This document shows positions 8,546 through 17,973 of a stretch of 64,000 bases of DNA, piece by piece. Below the pieces are notes generated by a model. That model ran no database searches. It was not told where the DNA came from and saw only the letters and a program-made list of their open reading frames with translations. The number at the start of each line of letters is the position of its first letter. Within the stretch, counting starts at the first letter, position 1. The DNA comes from Thiocapsa roseilacustris (GTDB taxonomy: Bacteria; Pseudomonadota; Gammaproteobacteria; Chromatiales; Chromatiaceae). The stretch is from contig NZ_JBBWVE010000009.1 of NCBI RefSeq assembly GCF_041903755.1, positions 62,001-126,000 of the forward strand, written 5' to 3'. The position numbers and the translations under genes are program-made.

Positions 8546-8655
8546 GCGGGACGTACCACGGAATCGTTGTCGGCAACCAATCCGAGGGGTCGGGCCTCTC
8601 CTAATTCTCCGATAGGAGCGAGGATCAGAGGCACAGTGTCGCCTAACCTGCCCGT
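8546..8655. repeat. Diverged copy of the GGGACGTACCACGG leader repeat
   Basis: About 110 bp alignable with the starts of 4246-4453 and 22667-22874, here without the ATPase gene. It runs directly into the third methyltransferase relic. Confidence 0.6.
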
Positions 8656-8666
8656 TGAATGCGCGG

Positions 8667-8775
8667 TCACCAAGACCTTTCCCGGCGATGCCTTCTTGCC
8701 CGGCAGCCCGCTCCACCGCACCATCACCGATCAAGCCCCTTGATCCGCCCCGACCGCGAGCATGACCAGCGAGTG
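8667..8775 (+). pseudogene. Relic: third copy of the methyltransferase 3' end
   Basis: TKTFPGDAFLPGSPLHRTIT in one frame, then after a frameshift LIRPDREHDQRV in the next. This matches TKTFPDDTLPGGPVQRTI ... FIRPDREQDYRI of the first gene. It is again followed immediately by an antitoxin/toxin-like pair. Confidence 0.6.
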
Positions 8776-8880
8776 ACCGAATTTATCGATGACCTGATCA
8801 GCCAGCCCAACACCGATGTCGAGGAGACCGTCGATCGCGTCCTCGCGAAAAACCGAGAGCTTAATCGGCGGCTCGGCTGA
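8773..8880 (+). CDS. Small antitoxin-like protein before a doc relic
   Basis: From a GTG: about 35 residues, (M)TEFIDDLISQPNTDVEETV, then DRVLAKNRELNRRLG. The frame extends upstream through the methyltransferase relic to a TTG at 8740. The stop overlaps the ATG of the Doc-like relic (TGATG), the usual coupling in Phd-Doc type operons. Too short to be certain. Confidence 0.4.
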   Translation: MTEFIDDLISQPNTDVEETVDRVLAKNRELNRRLG

Positions 8881-9008
8881 TGCGTTATCTCTCGCTAGCC
8901 AACGTGCTCGAACGGCGGCGCCGGATGCTCGCGACGTCCGGTAGCGTCAACGGGGTACACGACCTTGACGCGGGGCAATCGACCGCCAGTTGGTCGTATA
9001 AAGATTAA
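8880..9008 (+). pseudogene. Doc-like toxin fragment
   Basis: 42 codons: MRYLSLANVLERRRRMLATS, then GSVNGVHDLDAGQS. This matches the N-terminus of Doc-family toxins (usually MRYLTLxEVLxLHxRVLxxS-GG). The catalytic Fic/Doc core is missing. It ends at the start of the 9006-9135 repeat. Confidence 0.5.
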
Positions 9009-9135
9009 ACCAGCTCCGTCGATGTCTGGCGCGACGGATTCATGGTTGCCACGGAGTTCGAGGTGCGCATTGATTGCTCCTGATGTCGGTGAGTCCGAGT
9101 CTCATAGCATTGGCCAATGAACTTTCTTGGATGAC
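9006..9135. repeat. About 130-bp dispersed repeat, copy a (in gene-free 9009-9315)
   Basis: Contains GTCGATGTCTGGCGCGACGG, GTGGTTGCCACG-like and CTCCTGATGTCGGT segments in the same order as 18178-18312. No open frame is conserved between the two. From 9136 to 9315 nothing recognisable was found. Confidence 0.6.
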
Positions 9136-9315
9136 CGCTGAGCAGCAGGAGTCAGGAGTCGTGAGCCTCTGGCCGTCAGGACAGCGCAAAAGGACGACTG
9201 CGAGTCGCATCTCCCGGGGTGTCGGCAGAGCTAGGCGATCCTGTTGGCCGGCGGCGACAAGAGTAGTCTCCTAGCGGGAAACGACATGCGGCTGGCCCGC
9301 CGGCTGCTCATGGGC

Positions 9316-10050
9316 TTAGTGGGGCGCGTTGGTCGGCCATTTTTCCATGTAATTGCGGATCACTGCCTTGACCTCATCTGGTACGTTTTGGAACATCGCT
9401 TGCCGCATACCGTCGGCAAGGAAACCTGGCATGTCGTAAGGCAGGCGTCGGGACATTTTTTTGAAGGTTCGCTCCATGACCTCCGGGTCAAGCGATCGCG
9501 TTGCGGCAATGCCCGCGTTGAGATTGATGACACGCCAAGGGCGCCAGGCGTCGCCGCGGTCCTCGTCGAGTTGCAGCCTCAGCGACGCCGCCTCGATGAC
9601 CTCCTCCATGAGCTCGCACAAGGCACTGAGATCATCTGCTCCGCTCGTGCCGTTCACGATGATGCCGAAACCGTCGGCGGTACCCTGGAGATTATCGATG
9701 ATGGCGCCGCGGCGAGCGACCCAAACCCCCAAGGACGCAAACATGCGAGCAACGGTGTCTCTCTTGTCCATAATCTCGACCTTGCGCACTAGAAACGCGA
9801 GACGATCATGCAGATCGAGCCCGTATGCGCAGAACTCGTTGAGCTCCTCTTGCTCCAGCCGGGCTGCTCCGACTTCCAGGGCTCCGGCGAGTTGGAAGAA
9901 GTCCGAAAGGGCCTGCGCAAGGGCGATTGGGCCGGCTTCGTCCTCCATGATCGACCGCGCTTCTTCGGTTCTGGCGAGCACCGCTTTCGTGACGTCCAGC
10001 GCGAGCTCGGAAATGGCATCGTTTTCGAGGATGAGTGGGTGCGTCGACAA
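9316..10050 (-). CDS. Hypothetical protein, mostly helical, 244 aa
   Basis: Starts at a TTG (MSTHPLILENDAISELALDV) with AAGGTG 8 bases upstream. Acidic, Leu/Ala/Glu-rich and probably all-helical, with no signal peptide, membrane segment or motif that I recognise. It stands alone, in opposite orientation to the SlyD-like gene at 10477. Possibly lineage-specific to purple sulfur bacteria (inference from its position by the apr locus). Confidence 0.6.
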   Translation of the reverse strand: MSTHPLILENDAISELALDVTKAVLARTEEARSIMEDEAGPIALAQALSDFFQLAGALEVGAARLEQEELNEFCAYGLDLHDRLAFLVRKVEIMDKRDTVARMFASLGVWVARRGAIIDNLQGTADGFGIIVNGTSGADDLSALCELMEEVIEAASLRLQLDEDRGDAWRPWRVINLNAGIAATRSLDPEVMERTFKKMSRRLPYDMPGFLADGMRQAMFQNVPDEVKAVIRNYMEKWPTNAPH

Positions 10051-10304
10051 GAGGAATCACCTTCCGGTAGGGATCGAATGAGATAGAGTGTCCGCGGGTT
10101 CTCTGGGCGCGAGGCTGCGCCGTCGTTTCGCGGAGCTGGGGGTGATTCCGGGGTTTTCACCCGGAATGAACGCGAGAAGCCCTCGAACGGTCCCTGGACC
10201 GCGGCCACCGTTTCGCGCTTGCAACAGCTTGTGACCGCAGCCGACTCGGCGCTGCATTGGGCCATGATGCCGACATCTCTGCCCCAACCCGTGCGCGAAA
10301 AGAC

Positions 10305-10444
10305 CTTAGGCGAATACCGGAAACCCTCATACCAACGGCGTAGGTTGTGCCGAGCCGCGCGAGGCACAACCAACCGTCGGCGCAAGTTGTGCTTCCTATC
10401 GTCAGCACAACCTACGGGTATGGAAGTCTGCGGAAATCACTTTA
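10305..10444 (+). mobile_element. 140-bp MITE-like element, copy 1
   Basis: Begins TTAGGCGAATACCGGAAACC and ends with the imperfect inverted complement (GGAAGTCTGCGGAAATCACT). The internal palindrome is CGTAGGTTGTGC ... GCACAACCTACG. Other copies are at 43235-43374 (same orientation) and 63241-63380 (opposite). No coding capacity. The surrounding gene-free DNA, 10051-10476, holds nothing else recognisable. Confidence 0.8.
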
Positions 10445-10476
10445 GCGCCCACGACATCACACTTTCGGAGACGACC

Positions 10477-10974
10477 ATGACCGAGGCCAGCACAAACGTC
10501 ATCAGCGAAGGCAAGTACGTCGAGCTCACTTACTGCGTGCGGGACAGCAAGACTGGCGCCGTACTCACCGAAATCTCACGCCCTCTCAACTACGTTCACG
10601 GCGTGAATGAGATTTTAGCACCAACGATCACCCGCGAGCTCGAAGGGAAGATGCAAGGACAACGGGTCGACCTCCTTGTCGACTGCAACGAGCTGTACGG
10701 CCCGAGAGACGAATCACTCGTGATGACCGAAAAGGTTTCGCTGGTGCCTCGCGAATATCGTCAGGTCGGTAGCCGGATCTTGATGGAGAACACTCTAGGT
10801 CGAATGAAGAGCTTCCTGGTAACCAAGATTGAGGGAGACAAGATCACCTTTGACGGCAACAACCCGCTATGTGGCAGGGAGGTCATCTACCAAGTGAAAA
10901 TCGAATTGGTTCGGGATGCAACGCAGGAAGAGAGTCGGTACGGTGGAGACGTCAAGGCGGACCCTGAATCGTGA
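10477..10974 (+). CDS. SlyD-like FKBP peptidyl-prolyl isomerase (apr-linked, copy 1)
   Basis: 165 residues; start at ATG 10477 with GGAG upstream. KYVELTYCVRD near the N-terminus, YVHGVNEIL, YGPRDESLVM and the hallmark ITFDGNNPLCGREVIY identify a SlyD-type FKBP with an inserted chaperone flap. The His/Cys-rich nickel-binding tail of SlyD is absent. It is about half identical to the product at 11803-12312, which is encoded on the opposite strand in the apr cluster. Role: proline isomerisation/folding, perhaps of APS reductase or its accessory proteins (inference). Confidence 0.8.
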   Translation: MTEASTNVISEGKYVELTYCVRDSKTGAVLTEISRPLNYVHGVNEILAPTITRELEGKMQGQRVDLLVDCNELYGPRDESLVMTEKVSLVPREYRQVGSRILMENTLGRMKSFLVTKIEGDKITFDGNNPLCGREVIYQVKIELVRDATQEESRYGGDVKADPES

Positions 10975-11037
10975 TCTCCGCTAGGGCCTTACTTGCGACA
11001 GGCACCTGATACACCTGGAACAATGCCCGGTTAAGCG

Positions 11038-11078
11038 TCGTGGGGCGTTGTGGTCGCGACGACCAATCGGCCCCACGA
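11038..11078. terminator. Hairpin between convergent genes
   Basis: CGTGGGGC pairs with GCCCCACG around an inner TTG-TGGTCGCGACGACC-AA stem, between the stops at 10974 and 11091. No clear T-run. Plausible bidirectional terminator. Confidence 0.45.
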
Positions 11079-11090
11079 TTGCCTTAAAGC

Positions 11091-11252
11091 TCAGGGCCGT
11101 TTCGGCGTCTTGTACTCGACCTCTTTCTGGAGACCGTCCCATAACGTCTGATAGCCAACGAAACCCTTTTCATTGGGCTCCATCTGCTTGGTTCTGAAAA
11201 ACCGGACCTTGCCTTCCGGCACTTTTGGTCTGCTCTTGGGTTGTTCGCTCAT
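11091..11252 (-). CDS. Small hypothetical protein, 53 aa
   Basis: Starts MSEQPKSRPKVPEGKVRFFR, preceded by AAGGTG; ends with a basic KTPKRP tail. Basic, soluble, no motif recognised. It is the last gene of the leftward series that starts at aprM. Confidence 0.55.
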   Translation of the reverse strand: MSEQPKSRPKVPEGKVRFFRTKQMEPNEKGFVGYQTLWDGLQKEVEYKTPKRP

Positions 11253-11436
11253 TACGTCACCTTCTGTCGACATGCCATTACGGATGGAATGGAGCGTGCC
11301 AACTACACAGCGGCCCGCGCCGTTAGAACGCCAAACTTCAACACGCCTCACCCAACCCCGGAGTGCTCGAAATCAGCCGGTTGCCCCGCGGATCCGACGA
11401 TGAAAACGCCAGGCAGTGGATGCGTGATCGTTCGGC

Positions 11437-11748
11437 TCATTTTTTGCGCATTTGCTCCAAAACCTCATAGACAAACTCATGCGCGTACGAATTTTCACCA
11501 CAATGCACTAATTCGTTATCCGAGGTGCGGAAAGTCAGGTACGGATGCACTTCCGTGCCCTCAACTTCAATCGCGGACGTGTCGTCGATCGTGCTGGCAA
11601 CACTGAACGCGATGCCGGCCGTCATGTCATCGAGATCGACACCGCTCAATCCGGCTTCTTGCAGCTTGACCCTGATGCTCTGGACCAGTTCACGGACCAA
11701 CATGGCCTGCTGTTCTTCGAATAGCGTAGGATCGAGCTTAAGCTGCAT
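11437..11748 (-). CDS. Hypothetical protein, 103 aa
   Basis: Starts MQLKLDPTLFEEQQAMLVRE with AAAGG upstream. A helical N-terminus is followed by GIAFSVASTIDDTSAIEV and YLTFRTSDNELVHCGENSYA. Soluble, no recognised domain. Downstream of the SlyD-like gene on the same strand, so probably co-transcribed with the apr accessory genes. Confidence 0.6.
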   Translation of the reverse strand: MQLKLDPTLFEEQQAMLVRELVQSIRVKLQEAGLSGVDLDDMTAGIAFSVASTIDDTSAIEVEGTEVHPYLTFRTSDNELVHCGENSYAHEFVYEVLEQMRKK

Positions 11749-11802
11749 TCTCTGTTACCTTTGCCGGAACACCCGTGGCTCACGTGGTTTCCGGATCGTT
11801 TG

Positions 11803-12312
11803 CTAGAATGGTACAGGCTTGACACCTGAAAGCTTGGGCGGCCTTTCGACCTTGCCGCCGACCGCAATCTCGGCCTCCGTCGCCTCTCGAACGGTCAGGA
11901 TCTCGAGCTCGAAAATGACCTGCCGACCACACAACGGATTGTTCCCGTCAATCGTCAGTGTCTTATCGTCGATCCTGGTGACCAGAAACGTCTTGGTCTT
12001 GCCCTGCTCGGTTTCCATAACGATGGTGGTTCCGACCTCCCTGTACTCTTCCGGAACATTCTCGATAGCGTCAGTGATGACTAACGACTCATCCCTCGGG
12101 CCAAACAACCTGTTGCAGTCCAATTCCACCGAGATTGTGTCGCCAACCGCTTTGCCGTCCAGCTCCGCCATGACTTGTGGCGAAAGGACGTCGTTGACGC
12201 CATGGACATAACCCAAAGGAAACTCCACCCCCGTCAAGACCTGGCGCATCTCGGCATCGACGACTCGGTATTTGAGCTCGACGTACTTGTTCTGTTGGAT
12301 CCGGTCTGTCAT
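11803..12312 (-). CDS. SlyD-like FKBP peptidyl-prolyl isomerase (apr-linked, copy 2)
   Basis: 169 residues from MTDRIQQNKYVELKYRVVDA; an upstream ATG at 12360 lies inside the preceding gene and is less likely. It shares YVHGVNDVLS, LFGPRDESLVITD and IDGNNPLCGRQVIFELEI with the product at 10477. The start lies 4 bases beyond the stop of the 12317 gene, so the two are coupled. No metal-binding tail. Expected to catalyse cis-trans proline isomerisation in the cytoplasm, where APS reductase folds (inference). Confidence 0.8.
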   Translation of the reverse strand: MTDRIQQNKYVELKYRVVDAEMRQVLTGVEFPLGYVHGVNDVLSPQVMAELDGKAVGDTISVELDCNRLFGPRDESLVITDAIENVPEEYREVGTTIVMETEQGKTKTFLVTRIDDKTLTIDGNNPLCGRQVIFELEILTVREATEAEIAVGGKVERPPKLSGVKPVPF

Positions 12313-12316
12313 GGCT

Positions 12317-12667
12317 CTAGAAAATCGATGCGGCGAAAATTCGCACTTCCCCTTTCTCATAGCCGAGGACCATTCGCCCCAGCCACTCCCCGTCCATTGT
12401 CGAGCTTCGCACGCGATAGAGCACAGTCACATGCTCGCCTCGCCTGATGAGACCGAGGAAATCGCGCTCTTCGACCAGGTTCCGGGACAGGGAGCTGTGA
12501 GCAAACTGCTTACCGAGCTCCACCTCGTTCAAGCCGAGCAGCAACTCATACGAGAATTTTCGAATAAACTTGCCGTACTGGCCTTTGTTGGAATAGCTGA
12601 TGAGCTCGTCCCAAAGCGGATGTGCGATTTCTAGGATCTCTTCGTCTGTTTTATCGAGGATATTCAT
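12317..12667 (-). CDS. Hypothetical protein, 116 aa, in apr cluster
   Basis: Starts MNILDKTDEEILEIAHPLWD, then FIRKFSYELLLGLNEVELGK, with a beta-rich C-terminus (VTVLYRVRSSTMDGEWLGRM). The size and strand pattern suggest a small soluble alpha+beta protein. Tightly linked to the SlyD-like gene (4-base gap) and downstream of aprA. No family recognised. Confidence 0.65.
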   Translation of the reverse strand: MNILDKTDEEILEIAHPLWDELISYSNKGQYGKFIRKFSYELLLGLNEVELGKQFAHSSLSRNLVEERDFLGLIRRGEHVTVLYRVRSSTMDGEWLGRMVLGYEKGEVRIFAASIF

Positions 12668-12839
12668 ATCGCGTCGCCATATGAGCGGTCACATTTCATT
12701 ACCGGAATCTTGCTCAAGCCGGCGCGTTCTCAGCGATGCAACCTTTGCGGTAGACGCCGCTTCTATCGATGGCATTGCTACGACCACACATCACCCACTG
12801 CACAGCGCTACCCTCATGCGGAGCTTCAGTGTGAGTACG

Positions 12840-12869
12840 AATCGGGGCCCCGATCCCGGGACCCCGATT
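12840..12869 (-). terminator. Stem-loop after aprA
   Basis: AATCGGGG (12840-12847) pairs with CCCCGATT (12862-12869), just beyond the aprA stop in the direction of transcription. There is no T-run, so it may be an mRNA-stabilising or attenuating stem separating aprMBA from the downstream accessory genes. Confidence 0.5.
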
Positions 12870-12880
12870 TCAGAAGGGGC

Positions 12881-14764
12881 TTACGCCGCCTTCGCCTCGG
12901 GCGCGTCATCGATCAAGTGGTAACACGGCGCCTTCTCCATGGAGTACTCACCGGTCTCGGGATCGCGGCGGGACACCGTCAACACGTGCCAGTTTTCGTC
13001 GTCGACCTTCATCACGTCACCGCGATAGTAATAACCGGGCCAGCGGGTTTCTTTGCGGAACAGCGTATGATGCATAACCGCCTCGGAGGTGAGGTGACGA
13101 TGCTTCAGCTCCCAGGCCCGCAGCAGCTCGTGGATATTCTCCGCCGCAAGCTTTTCAAGGTCTTCTTCGAGAAGCTTGAGCTTCTTCAGCCCGATATTCA
13201 GCAGCTTTTCGTTGGTCATGTAGCTAACGGTCACCCCGCCGCAGTACTCGTCCATCAGCTTCTGTAGGCGATCCAGGCCCTGACGCGGGTTGATGTAGTT
13301 CGGGTTGACCGAACCGCCGGTGATCTCGTTCCGATAGACCTTGTAGTGCTCCATCGGCTTGTAGATCTCTTCCTTGCGACGGTTGATCTGATCGTCGGAG
13401 ACGCGGATGCCCTCGCCCTTCCCGTCGTCGATATACTTGCAGGCCGCCTTGGCCGCGAGCCGGCCTTCCGTGAAGGAACCGGACGAGAATGCGTGCGGTG
13501 TTCCGCCGACAGCGTCACCCGCACCGAACAGACCTTCCACGGTGGTCATGCGGTTGTAGCCCCAGAAGTACTCGGGTGGGGATAGGTCTTCGGGACCGGA
13601 GCACCAGGCTCCACATCCGGTGGCATGAGAACCCATCACGTAGGGTTCGGAGGTCGTCAGCTCCGGATTCTCATACTTCGGGTCGACATCCGTCGCTGCC
13701 CACAACACGGCCTGGCCAACGGTCATGCCCAAGAAGTTGTGCCAGCCGATCTCTTCGAGATGCGGATCCTGAAACGCCTCCATCGTCACCATATGGATCG
13801 GACCGCGGCCGGCGTTGACCTCGTTGATGAACGCGTGATTCCGCAGACAGGTGGGAATCGGGCGATGCGAAAGGTGCGACGCCTGGACGTCCAGATAGCG
13901 CTTACCGACCATCTCCTCCAGGGCGGGGAACCACTTGGACTCGTACTCTTCGCCCATGCCGTTCTGCGTATAGGTCTTCAGATGCAGGAAGTACGCTCCG
14001 ACCGGGCCGTAGCCGTCCTTGAAGCGAGCGAGAACGATCCTGTTCTCCATCTGGGTCATCTTCGCGCCCGCACCGATCATAAGCCCGTAGGCGGAGCCCG
14101 ACGACCAAGGTGCATACCAAACACGGCCGGCACCTTCGCCGACGGAGCGTGGCTTGAAGATGTTGGACGCACCGCCCGCCGCGACGACCACCGTCTTAGA
14201 CTTGAAGACGTGGTAGTCACCGGTACGCACGTTGAACCCGACGGCACCGGCGACGCGGTTTTCCTTGGATTCGTCCATCAACAGATGGGTGACGCAGACA
14301 CGGTTGAAGACCTTATCGGCGGACTTCTTGGCAGCCTCGGCGACGATCGGCTTGTACGACTCGCCGTGGATCATGATCTGCCAGCGCCCCTCGCGCTGAT
14401 ACGCGCCCGTCTTCGGGTTGCGCATCAACGGCAGGCCCCATTCCTCGAACTGGTGCACGGTCGAGTCCACGTGACGCGCCATATCGAACAGGAGGTCCTC
14501 CCGGACCATGCCCATCAGGTCGATGCGCGCGTAGCGAACATGGTCTTCCGGGTTATTCTCGCCGAACCGAGTGCCCATGTAGCAGTTAATCGCGTACAGG
14601 CCTTGGGCGACCGCGCCGGAGCGATCGATGTTCGCCTTCTCGGCAACCACGATCTTTTTGTCTTTACCCCAGTAGCGGGCCTCGAAGGCAGCGCCTGTTC
14701 CGCCCAGTCCTGCACCGCACACCAGGATGTCGATGCCGTCCTCAACGATTGTCTTGTAAGCCAT
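12881..14764 (-). CDS. aprA: Adenylylsulfate (APS) reductase alpha subunit
   Basis: 627 residues, full length. The N-terminal FAD-binding Rossmann segment is DILVCGAGLGGTGAAFEARY. In purple sulfur bacteria AprA/AprB oxidise sulfite plus AMP to APS with electrons leaving through FAD and the AprB clusters; the alpha subunit carries FAD and the active site. The Arg/His-rich substrate region (ASHLSHRPIPTCLRNHAFIN) and SHATGCGAWCSGPEDLSP agree with the family. It overlaps the aprB stop by one base. The fumarate reductase/succinate dehydrogenase flavoprotein fold is shared, but the aprB neighbour settles the identity. Confidence 0.97.
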   Translation of the reverse strand: MAYKTIVEDGIDILVCGAGLGGTGAAFEARYWGKDKKIVVAEKANIDRSGAVAQGLYAINCYMGTRFGENNPEDHVRYARIDLMGMVREDLLFDMARHVDSTVHQFEEWGLPLMRNPKTGAYQREGRWQIMIHGESYKPIVAEAAKKSADKVFNRVCVTHLLMDESKENRVAGAVGFNVRTGDYHVFKSKTVVVAAGGASNIFKPRSVGEGAGRVWYAPWSSGSAYGLMIGAGAKMTQMENRIVLARFKDGYGPVGAYFLHLKTYTQNGMGEEYESKWFPALEEMVGKRYLDVQASHLSHRPIPTCLRNHAFINEVNAGRGPIHMVTMEAFQDPHLEEIGWHNFLGMTVGQAVLWAATDVDPKYENPELTTSEPYVMGSHATGCGAWCSGPEDLSPPEYFWGYNRMTTVEGLFGAGDAVGGTPHAFSSGSFTEGRLAAKAACKYIDDGKGEGIRVSDDQINRRKEEIYKPMEHYKVYRNEITGGSVNPNYINPRQGLDRLQKLMDEYCGGVTVSYMTNEKLLNIGLKKLKLLEEDLEKLAAENIHELLRAWELKHRHLTSEAVMHHTLFRKETRWPGYYYRGDVMKVDDENWHVLTVSRRDPETGEYSMEKAPCYHLIDDAPEAKAA

Positions 14765-15246
14765 TATTCGTAAACCCCTACTTTCAGTTGGAGCCCGGCC
14801 TTTTCGAGCGTGTGCAGACCACCCTCATCGAACCGGATGTACTTCGGCTCGTTGAACAGAAGCTCGCTATCGCGCATTTCCTGACTGGGAGACGGCACGT
14901 CCGCCAGTTGAGGAATGTGCTTCCCCCACGGCTTCGTCGTGATCGGCGCCAGGAGATTCATGTCCTTTTCGCCATTGCGGAAGATGATCCGCCAGGCGAT
15001 GACACCTTTTTCCTCGTCGCGTTGAACCCGGACCGAGTGGCCGAGCGGGGCAAAATCCGCGTAGCCGCGGACGTCGATGGCATTGTGCGGACAGGCCTTC
15101 ACGCAGGAGTAGCACTCCCAGCACATGTTGGGCTCGATGTTGTAGGCGCGGCGCACCACCGGATCGATGTGCATGATATCCGAGGGGCAGATGTCGACAC
15201 ATTGGCCGCAACCGTCACAGCGCGTCATGTAGACGAAGGTTGGCAT
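14764..15246 (-). CDS. aprB: APS reductase beta subunit, 2x[4Fe-4S]
   Basis: 160 residues with two ferredoxin motifs, CDGCGQCVDICPSD and CWECYSCVKACPHNAIDV, giving eight cysteines for two [4Fe-4S] clusters that carry electrons from the FAD of AprA. The C-terminal tail wraps around AprA in known structures. Overlaps aprA by one base (TAATG). Lies between aprM and aprA. Confidence 0.97.
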   Translation of the reverse strand: MPTFVYMTRCDGCGQCVDICPSDIMHIDPVVRRAYNIEPNMCWECYSCVKACPHNAIDVRGYADFAPLGHSVRVQRDEEKGVIAWRIIFRNGEKDMNLLAPITTKPWGKHIPQLADVPSPSQEMRDSELLFNEPKYIRFDEGGLHTLEKAGLQLKVGVYE

Positions 15247-15285
15247 ATTCGTTTCCTCTTCGTGGCTTGAGCTCGCAGCTCAAAA

Positions 15286-16149
15286 TCAATAGTTGGCCGG
15301 TACTTCGCGCTTGATGCCGAGCCCCATGTTCGGCGGATTCGCACCCATGTACTCCGGAATGTCCGGGTAGCGCGCTTTGCACTCGGCGCTGGACAGATCC
15401 GGAATCTCGGGCAGCTTGTCGCGCGAGCCGTCCGCAACCGCCACCTTTTTCTGGAACGCAGCCGCGGGTTTGAAGAACATGTGTGCAAACTTCGACCAGA
15501 GGATGGTGCTGAACAGCGTGGTGGCCGCGACGATGAAGAGAACAAACGCGATGATGCTCAGCACGGAGGTCGCGCCGGACGTCCCCTGCAGCAAGGACCA
15601 GATCAGCGCGAAGGACGCCGTCAGTAAGAGCGAGACGATAAACAGGTCGGACTGGTGCACGTTGTGCCACTCGTTACCCTCGGACCGCACATCGACGCGG
15701 ATCTTGAACCAGAACCAGTAACCACCGATGCAGATCGACAGCGCGCCAAGATGCCACAATAGGGGCGTCAGACCCGCTCCCTCGCCCTCGGCAAGGGGCA
15801 GGCCAAAGATCATCAGAGCCGTCGTCACGACGAAGAAAATGAAGCCATACATCATGAACAGATGAGAGATACGACGGTCGGGATTCTTGAACTCGCTCGA
15901 GGTCAACACCTCGCCGGTCACCGTGCTCAGGGCGATGCCGAGCTTCTCTCCGCCACCGACTTCACGTTTGGCGATCTTCTTCAGCGACTGCCCCTTCTCG
16001 AAGAAGTACTTGGCACTCTTTTTATGCACGACGTCGAGCAATGTGCCGCCGATGACCAGAAGGACCATCAGAACGACGTACGCTTGCATGACGCCCGGAT
16101 CTAGCGAAAGGTTCTCGGACACAATCGCGAACGGGTTACTTGCGATCAT
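15286..16149 (-). CDS. aprM: APS reductase membrane anchor AprM
   Basis: 287 residues from MIASNPFAIV; GGAG lies 10 bases upstream of this start, while ATG 16218 would add an unlikely leader. At least five hydrophobic helices are visible (for example YVVLMVLLVIGGTLL, MMYGFIFFVVTTALMIFGLP and LSIIAFVLFIVAATTL). AprM replaces the QmoABC complex in Chromatiaceae and is thought to anchor AprBA and pass electrons to the quinone/cytochrome pool. First gene of the aprMBA operon. Confidence 0.9.
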   Translation of the reverse strand: MIASNPFAIVSENLSLDPGVMQAYVVLMVLLVIGGTLLDVVHKKSAKYFFEKGQSLKKIAKREVGGGEKLGIALSTVTGEVLTSSEFKNPDRRISHLFMMYGFIFFVVTTALMIFGLPLAEGEGAGLTPLLWHLGALSICIGGYWFWFKIRVDVRSEGNEWHNVHQSDLFIVSLLLTASFALIWSLLQGTSGATSVLSIIAFVLFIVAATTLFSTILWSKFAHMFFKPAAAFQKKVAVADGSRDKLPEIPDLSSAECKARYPDIPEYMGANPPNMGLGIKREVPANY

Positions 16150-17088
<939 letters not shown>

Positions 17089-17973
17089 TCACTGGTACAG
17101 CACGCCATCCCGGCGCCCCATCGCATAGGCCGTCTCCCCAGCCGCCATCCGCAGCCGAGCTTCGATGCGGATCTTATCCATCACCTCGTTATCGGCGATT
17201 TCGGGATAAAGCGGATAGAAGCGCACGACGTCCAGCGCGTTCGCCCTTGCCGCCAACTCCATTCTCCGCCGGTCCGCCGAGCCCACCCAATGCAACATCA
17301 ACAACCGGGGGGCTTGGCGATGCAAATAGCGTTGGCAAAGATCGTGATGCTCTTCGCTTTGCCAATCCTCGCGTATCAGAAAAGGCGGAAATTCCTCACT
17401 CTCGGTATACCTCCTGGTGAACCATCGCGCTCTCGGTTTGGTACCGGCGCGCTCGGCGACACACCGCTCAAAACGGTAGTTCACGGGTCCATATGATCTG
17501 CTGCGCTCTGCCTCGCTCGTTTCGATAGGCATCACAGCCGCGGGGAGTGCAGTCCAATCAGTGAGTCGTGGAAACGACGCCATCTCCGACGCATCGACAC
17601 AAGAGAAAATCAAGGCGAGCGGAGAGTCGTCTTTCGGGTCAAGAAGCCAGTATTCATAACGATCGGCGGCTTCGAACGGCAGTCGGACTCCGAGCAAGAA
17701 CCTCACTAAATCGAGGATGCGCGGGTCCACGTCGCCGTCTTTCGTGGAGGGATTCTCGATGATCCTTTTCAGATCGCAATGCCGGATGTGTGCCGCCCTG
17801 ACGAAGCGGCCGCGCTGCGCACCGCTGCTTTCTTTGCCACGAGCATGAACGTAGATGAACTGGAACTCCCATAAATCACCATCCATCGAGAGTGCCCGAG
17901 CTTGATCGGATTCAGCGATTTGTACTTGCGCGGAGTACGGCTGCAAGAGGCGTTGAGAGTGAGCTCTAATCAT
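17089..17973 (-). CDS. Hypothetical protein, 294 aa
   Basis: Starts MIRAHSQRLLQPYSAQVQIA. Soluble, mixed composition with clear codon bias of a real gene. Visible segments include LWEFQFIYVHARGKESSGAQ, YWLLDPKDDSPLALIFSCVD and RMAAGETAYAMGRRDGVLYQ at the end. No signal peptide, membrane helix or catalytic motif that I recognise. It stands alone between the apr region and the first DUF3368 toxin module. Confidence 0.65.
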   Translation of the reverse strand: MIRAHSQRLLQPYSAQVQIAESDQARALSMDGDLWEFQFIYVHARGKESSGAQRGRFVRAAHIRHCDLKRIIENPSTKDGDVDPRILDLVRFLLGVRLPFEAADRYEYWLLDPKDDSPLALIFSCVDASEMASFPRLTDWTALPAAVMPIETSEAERSRSYGPVNYRFERCVAERAGTKPRARWFTRRYTESEEFPPFLIREDWQSEEHHDLCQRYLHRQAPRLLMLHWVGSADRRRMELAARANALDVVRFYPLYPEIADNEVMDKIRIEARLRMAAGETAYAMGRRDGVLYQ

